Below are positions 61,337-64,000 of a stretch of DNA of 64,000 nt, piece after piece. The notes below the pieces were generated by a model. It saw only the letters and a list, made by a program, of their open reading frames with translations. It made no database searches and was not told where the DNA came from. The stretch is from Peptostreptococcaceae bacterium. Its GTDB lineage: Bacteria; Bacillota; Clostridia; Peptostreptococcales; Peptostreptococcaceae. The position numbers were made by a program, and so were the translations under genes. Position 1 is the first letter of the stretch. The number at the start of each line of letters is the position of its first letter. The DNA lies in the NCBI GenBank assembly GCA_902363255.1, contig CABIZO010000002.1:186001-250000 (forward strand). The letters run 5' to 3'.

Positions 61337-62644
61337 ATGAAAAATAAGCCAAGTGTTTTATTAATATCAATAGATGCTTTAAAGCCTGAATTTGTTTTTG
61401 AAGCAGAAAGAATAGGAGTTAATCTTTCAAACATAAAAAAATATTTTGTAGAAAATGGAACTTATGCATCAAAAGGTGTTAAAAGTGTATTTCCTACATT
61501 CACATATACATGCCACCATTCTATAATAACAGGAGCTTATCCTGCAACTCATGGGATACATACTAATAAGGTATTTGACCCAACTGGAAAACATATGGAT
61601 GCATGGTATTGGTATGTAAGTGAAAATGCTAAAAACTTATGGGAATGTGCTAAAGAAAATGGATATATATCTTCAAGTGTAGGTTTTCCAGCATCTGTAG
61701 GAGCTAACTCTGACTACCATATACCAGAAATATGGAGAGATGGAAGTCACCTTGATAGTAAGTTAATAGACGCAGTAAGTAGACCACAAGGTATGGTTAG
61801 AGAAATGGAAAAAGAAATAGGAAGATTTGCAGGTGGGACTGATTTAACTATTGAAGGTGATACTATAAGACAGAAGGCTGCCTTATGGATATTAGAAAAC
61901 AAAATTAAAAAATATTTAGAAGAAAAACCATTCTTTATGTCTTGCTACTATGCAGCTTATGATGAGACAGCTCATATAAATGGTGTATATAGTAAGGAAG
62001 CTATATCTGATCTTGAAAGAATAGATTCATTAGTAGGAGAGTTAGTAGAGAAAGCTCACGAGATAACTAATGATAATGTGGTAGTATGTGTTGTTTCAGA
62101 CCATGGTACTATAGATAACAAATACGACATAAAGCCTAATATAGTTTTAGTAGAAAATGACTTAATAAAACTTGATGAAAATGGAAAGCTAGTTGATTGG
62201 GATGCTTGGTGTCAACGTTCTGGTGGAACTGGTCAGATAAGGCTTAAAGATAAAGAAAATAAAGAAATAAGAACTAAAGTTGAAAGCATATTAAATGAAC
62301 TTTTAAATGATGAAAATAGTGGTATTAGCGAAGTGATAACAGGAGAAGAAGCTAACAAAACTAGAAGAGGATTCCCTGATGCTGATTACGTTATAATATC
62401 TAAGGCTGGATATGAAGTAAGAGAAGATGCAGTAGGTAAATACTTAGATAGTAATACAGCACAAAAAGCTCAACATGGATATTGTGAAAATTTAAAAGAC
62501 ATGAGAGCATCATTCTATATAGAAGGTATAAATATAGATAAGAATAAAGATGTGAAAGAGCTACGTTTAGTTGATATTGCTCCTACTCTTGCTAATATAA
62601 TGGGGTTTGAAATACCAACAGCTGAAGGTAAAAATATATTATAG
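61337..62644 (+). CDS. Alkaline-phosphatase-superfamily phosphodiesterase
   Basis: A 435-residue hydrolase of the nucleotide pyrophosphatase/type I phosphodiesterase group. Metal-binding Asp is in LISIDALKPEF (about 9-11), the nucleophile region FPTFTYTCHHSIITG (about 52-66) gives Thr as the likely nucleophile, and DETAHINGVYS, SDHGTID and QHGYC carry the remaining metal ligands. Related enzymes cleave phosphodiesters, nucleotide sugars or phosphonates. There is no signal peptide, so it acts in the cytosol on an imported compound. The neighbouring MFS proteins and DeoR support uptake and cleavage of a phosphoester. Confidence 0.85.
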   Translation: MKNKPSVLLISIDALKPEFVFEAERIGVNLSNIKKYFVENGTYASKGVKSVFPTFTYTCHHSIITGAYPATHGIHTNKVFDPTGKHMDAWYWYVSENAKNLWECAKENGYISSSVGFPASVGANSDYHIPEIWRDGSHLDSKLIDAVSRPQGMVREMEKEIGRFAGGTDLTIEGDTIRQKAALWILENKIKKYLEEKPFFMSCYYAAYDETAHINGVYSKEAISDLERIDSLVGELVEKAHEITNDNVVVCVVSDHGTIDNKYDIKPNIVLVENDLIKLDENGKLVDWDAWCQRSGGTGQIRLKDKENKEIRTKVESILNELLNDENSGISEVITGEEANKTRRGFPDADYVIISKAGYEVREDAVGKYLDSNTAQKAQHGYCENLKDMRASFYIEGINIDKNKDVKELRLVDIAPTLANIMGFEIPTAEGKNIL

Positions 62645-62663
62645 AAATTAATGATTCTTATAT

Positions 62664-62707
62664 AAAAAGAGTACTCGCTATTTTAAATTTAGCAAGTACC
62701 CTTTTGT
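62664..62707 (+). terminator. Terminator after the phosphodiesterase gene
   Basis: A stem with two A-C mismatches (GTACT, GCT and complements, 62664-62705) ending in TTTT. A second short hairpin, CCACCTG/CAGGTGG (62718-62736), follows. Confidence 0.65.
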
Positions 62708-62796
62708 ATAAAGAAAGCCACCTGCTATTCAGGTGGTTATGATTAATTACTAATAAATTATATTATTTAAAAAATATGTAAAACTAAATATTTTGA

Positions 62797-63024
62797 TTAT
62801 ATAATACTGAATGTATATCTTACTTTTCGAGGTAAATCTAATATATACTCTACAGATCCATCAGGAAAAGTAGTCTTTTCATACTTTGGCATATCCCCAC
62901 CAATCCACTCTGTTATAGTTTTTTCAATATTGTCAGTTTCTATTTCACGAAAAAAATTATCATCAAAAACATATACACCGGCACAAGGATTATAGATTTC
63001 TCTAGAGACTTCGTATTCTTTCAC
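62797..63024 (-). CDS. Hypothetical protein (75 residues)
   Basis: A small acidic protein with a GTG start and a clear GGAGG ribosome site on the minus strand (about 63032). It has one Cys in NPCAGVYVFDD and no hydrophobic helix. Its regular pattern FPDGSVEYILDLPRKVRYTF looks like a beta-rich fold. I do not recognise a family. It is divergent from the exonuclease gene. Confidence 0.65.
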   Translation of the reverse strand: MKEYEVSREIYNPCAGVYVFDDNFFREIETDNIEKTITEWIGGDMPKYEKTTFPDGSVEYILDLPRKVRYTFSII

Positions 63025-63168
63025 AAATTTACCTCCTTTATTAAAAATAAAATTTTTTATAATTAATTTATTCGATAAAATTAAGAGGTTTCCTTTTATG
63101 AAAGTATTTATCCCTTAGTTATCTATGATATAATGAGTATCGGAAAAAATAATTTTGTGGAGGTTTGT

Positions 63169-64000
63169 ATGGATTTTATTGCTATAGACTTTGAGACGGC
63201 GAATGAAAAAAGAGCTTCTGCATGTTCTTTAGGAATTACTGTTGTAAAAGATAATAAAATAATAGAAGAAAAATATTGGCTAATTAAGCCAAAACCATTT
63301 AGATTTGAGTCAAGAAACATAATTATTCACGGTATTAGAGAAGAGGATGTAATTAATGAAAAAGAGTTTGATGAATTATGGCCAGAAATAAAACCATATT
63401 TAGAAAATAACTTGGTAATAGCTCATAATGCATCTTTTGATTTTTCTGTACTTAGAAATACACTTGATCTTTATAATTTAGAATATCCCAAATTAGATTA
63501 CGCATGTACTTTAGTAGCTTCAAAATTATTTTATAGATATTTAAACAATCATAAGCTAAACACAGTTAATAGACATTTAGGATATAAGTTTAATCACCAT
63601 CATGCCAGTGCAGATGCTACGGCTGCTGCTAATATTCTTATAAATATTGCTGAAGAATTAAATTTGGATAATGTGGACGATATATCTAAGTGCGTAGGGT
63701 TTAAGCTAGGGTATATAGGTGATAATACTTATTCACCATGCAAAAAAATAAGAGAAGGAATTGTTTCAAAAAGATGTAAGGACTATGATTGCGAAAATAA
63801 TGAATTTTTATCAGAAACAGATTTTTTCAAAGATAAAGTAGTAGTTTTAACAGGAGAACTGCATTCCATGAGTAGAGCTGAAGCAACTAAGCTTATTAAT
63901 GACTTGGGTGGTATAACAAGAAATTCAGTAACTAAAAAAACTAATATTTTAATTACTAATGCTAAGAATATAGAAAATTTAAGTTCAAACCAAATGAGTA
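63169..64000 (+). CDS. DNA polymerase III epsilon-like exonuclease with BRCT domain (truncated by the window)
   Basis: A frame that starts after GTGGAGG and runs off the window, so only the first 277 residues are visible. Residues 1-155 form a DEDDh 3'-5' exonuclease: DFET near 7-10, HNASFD near 93-98 and HHASADA near 153-159. From about 225 a BRCT domain begins (KVVVLTGELHSMSRAEATKLI, GGITRNSVTKKTNILI). Exonuclease-BRCT fusions of this type are known in Firmicutes and probably act in DNA repair. The C-terminus and stop are outside the window. Confidence 0.85.
   Translation, partial: MDFIAIDFETANEKRASACSLGITVVKDNKIIEEKYWLIKPKPFRFESRNIIIHGIREEDVINEKEFDELWPEIKPYLENNLVIAHNASFDFSVLRNTLDLYNLEYPKLDYACTLVASKLFYRYLNNHKLNTVNRHLGYKFNHHHASADATAAANILINIAEELNLDNVDDISKCVGFKLGYIGDNTYSPCKKIREGIVSKRCKDYDCENNEFLSETDFFKDKVVVLTGELHSMSRAEATKLINDLGGITRNSVTKKTNILITNAKNIENLSSNQMS

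Noticed and set aside
1..64000. CRISPR arrays, tRNA, rRNA, insertion sequences, prophage
   Set aside because: No regularly spaced repeats, cloverleaf with CCA-like ends, transposase or phage structural genes were found.

Overview
The window looks like a chromosomal segment of a low-GC, spore-forming anaerobic Firmicute of class Clostridia. It is strongly AT-rich, and it carries an alpha/beta small acid-soluble spore protein gene, pyruvate:ferredoxin oxidoreductase, a Firmicute-type class III fructose-1,6-bisphosphatase and rho-independent terminators after most operons. An HsmR/HsmA-type heme-response pair, DUF3793 and DUF2325 genes and the general protein style suggest family Peptostreptococcaceae (relatives of Clostridioides, Romboutsia, Terrisporobacter). 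The family placement is inference; no rRNA gene is present. I saw no tRNA, rRNA, insertion sequence, prophage or CRISPR array.

Region by region. 1-8.5 kb holds housekeeping and small genes: hpt, a PAP2 phosphatase, an HI0933-family flavoprotein, a spore SASP, mntP behind a yybP-ykoY (Mn2+) riboswitch, three unknown genes, a GAF-GAF-PP2C phosphatase and an iron-sulfur flavoprotein-like reductase. 8.6-18.5 kb is central metabolism: an overlapping aroC-aroB-aroA operon, pduL, an HxlR regulator, deoC and pyruvate:ferredoxin oxidoreductase. 18.6-25.2 kb has a DUF975 membrane protein, an ATPase, hsmRA on the minus strand, and a Fur-boxed iron region (DUF3793, DUF2325, feoA-feoA-feoB plus a tiny Cys-rich membrane protein). 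25.4-31.2 kb has fbp and a three-gene set (ATP-grasp ligase, Asp/Glu racemase, MurE-like ligase) that fits making and attaching D-aspartate in peptidoglycan.

31.9-45.3 kb is the most interesting part. A molybdopterin aldehyde oxidoreductase of the Desulfovibrio Mop type is followed by eleven tightly packed genes: a GltD/HdrB-like dicluster protein, a zinc-ribbon redox protein, a methyltransferase, a C-GCAxxG-C-C protein, XdhC, a MocA-like nucleotidyltransferase fused to an HD domain, a cysteine desulfurase, an unknown 94-residue protein, a radical SAM protein, a PaaK-like AMP-dependent CoA ligase and a histidine phosphatase. The order resembles the DVU_1551-DVU_1559 neighbourhood and the 'TrsS' radical SAM families as I remember them from annotation. 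XdhC, the NTP transferase and the desulfurase explain cofactor cytidylylation and sulfuration; the job of the others is open.

45.6-49.8 kb encodes two sensor histidine kinases without response regulators. The second is split by a -1 frame change exactly at an A7 tract in slippery phase. 49.9-55.5 kb holds a candidate structured RNA, then a Fur-boxed ferric-siderophore ABC importer and a MATE exporter. 55.5-63.0 kb has alr, an XRE-cupin regulator, and a DeoR regulator with two paralogous MFS transporters and an alkaline-phosphatase-superfamily enzyme, which suggests uptake and hydrolysis of an organophosphate. The window ends inside an exonuclease-BRCT gene.
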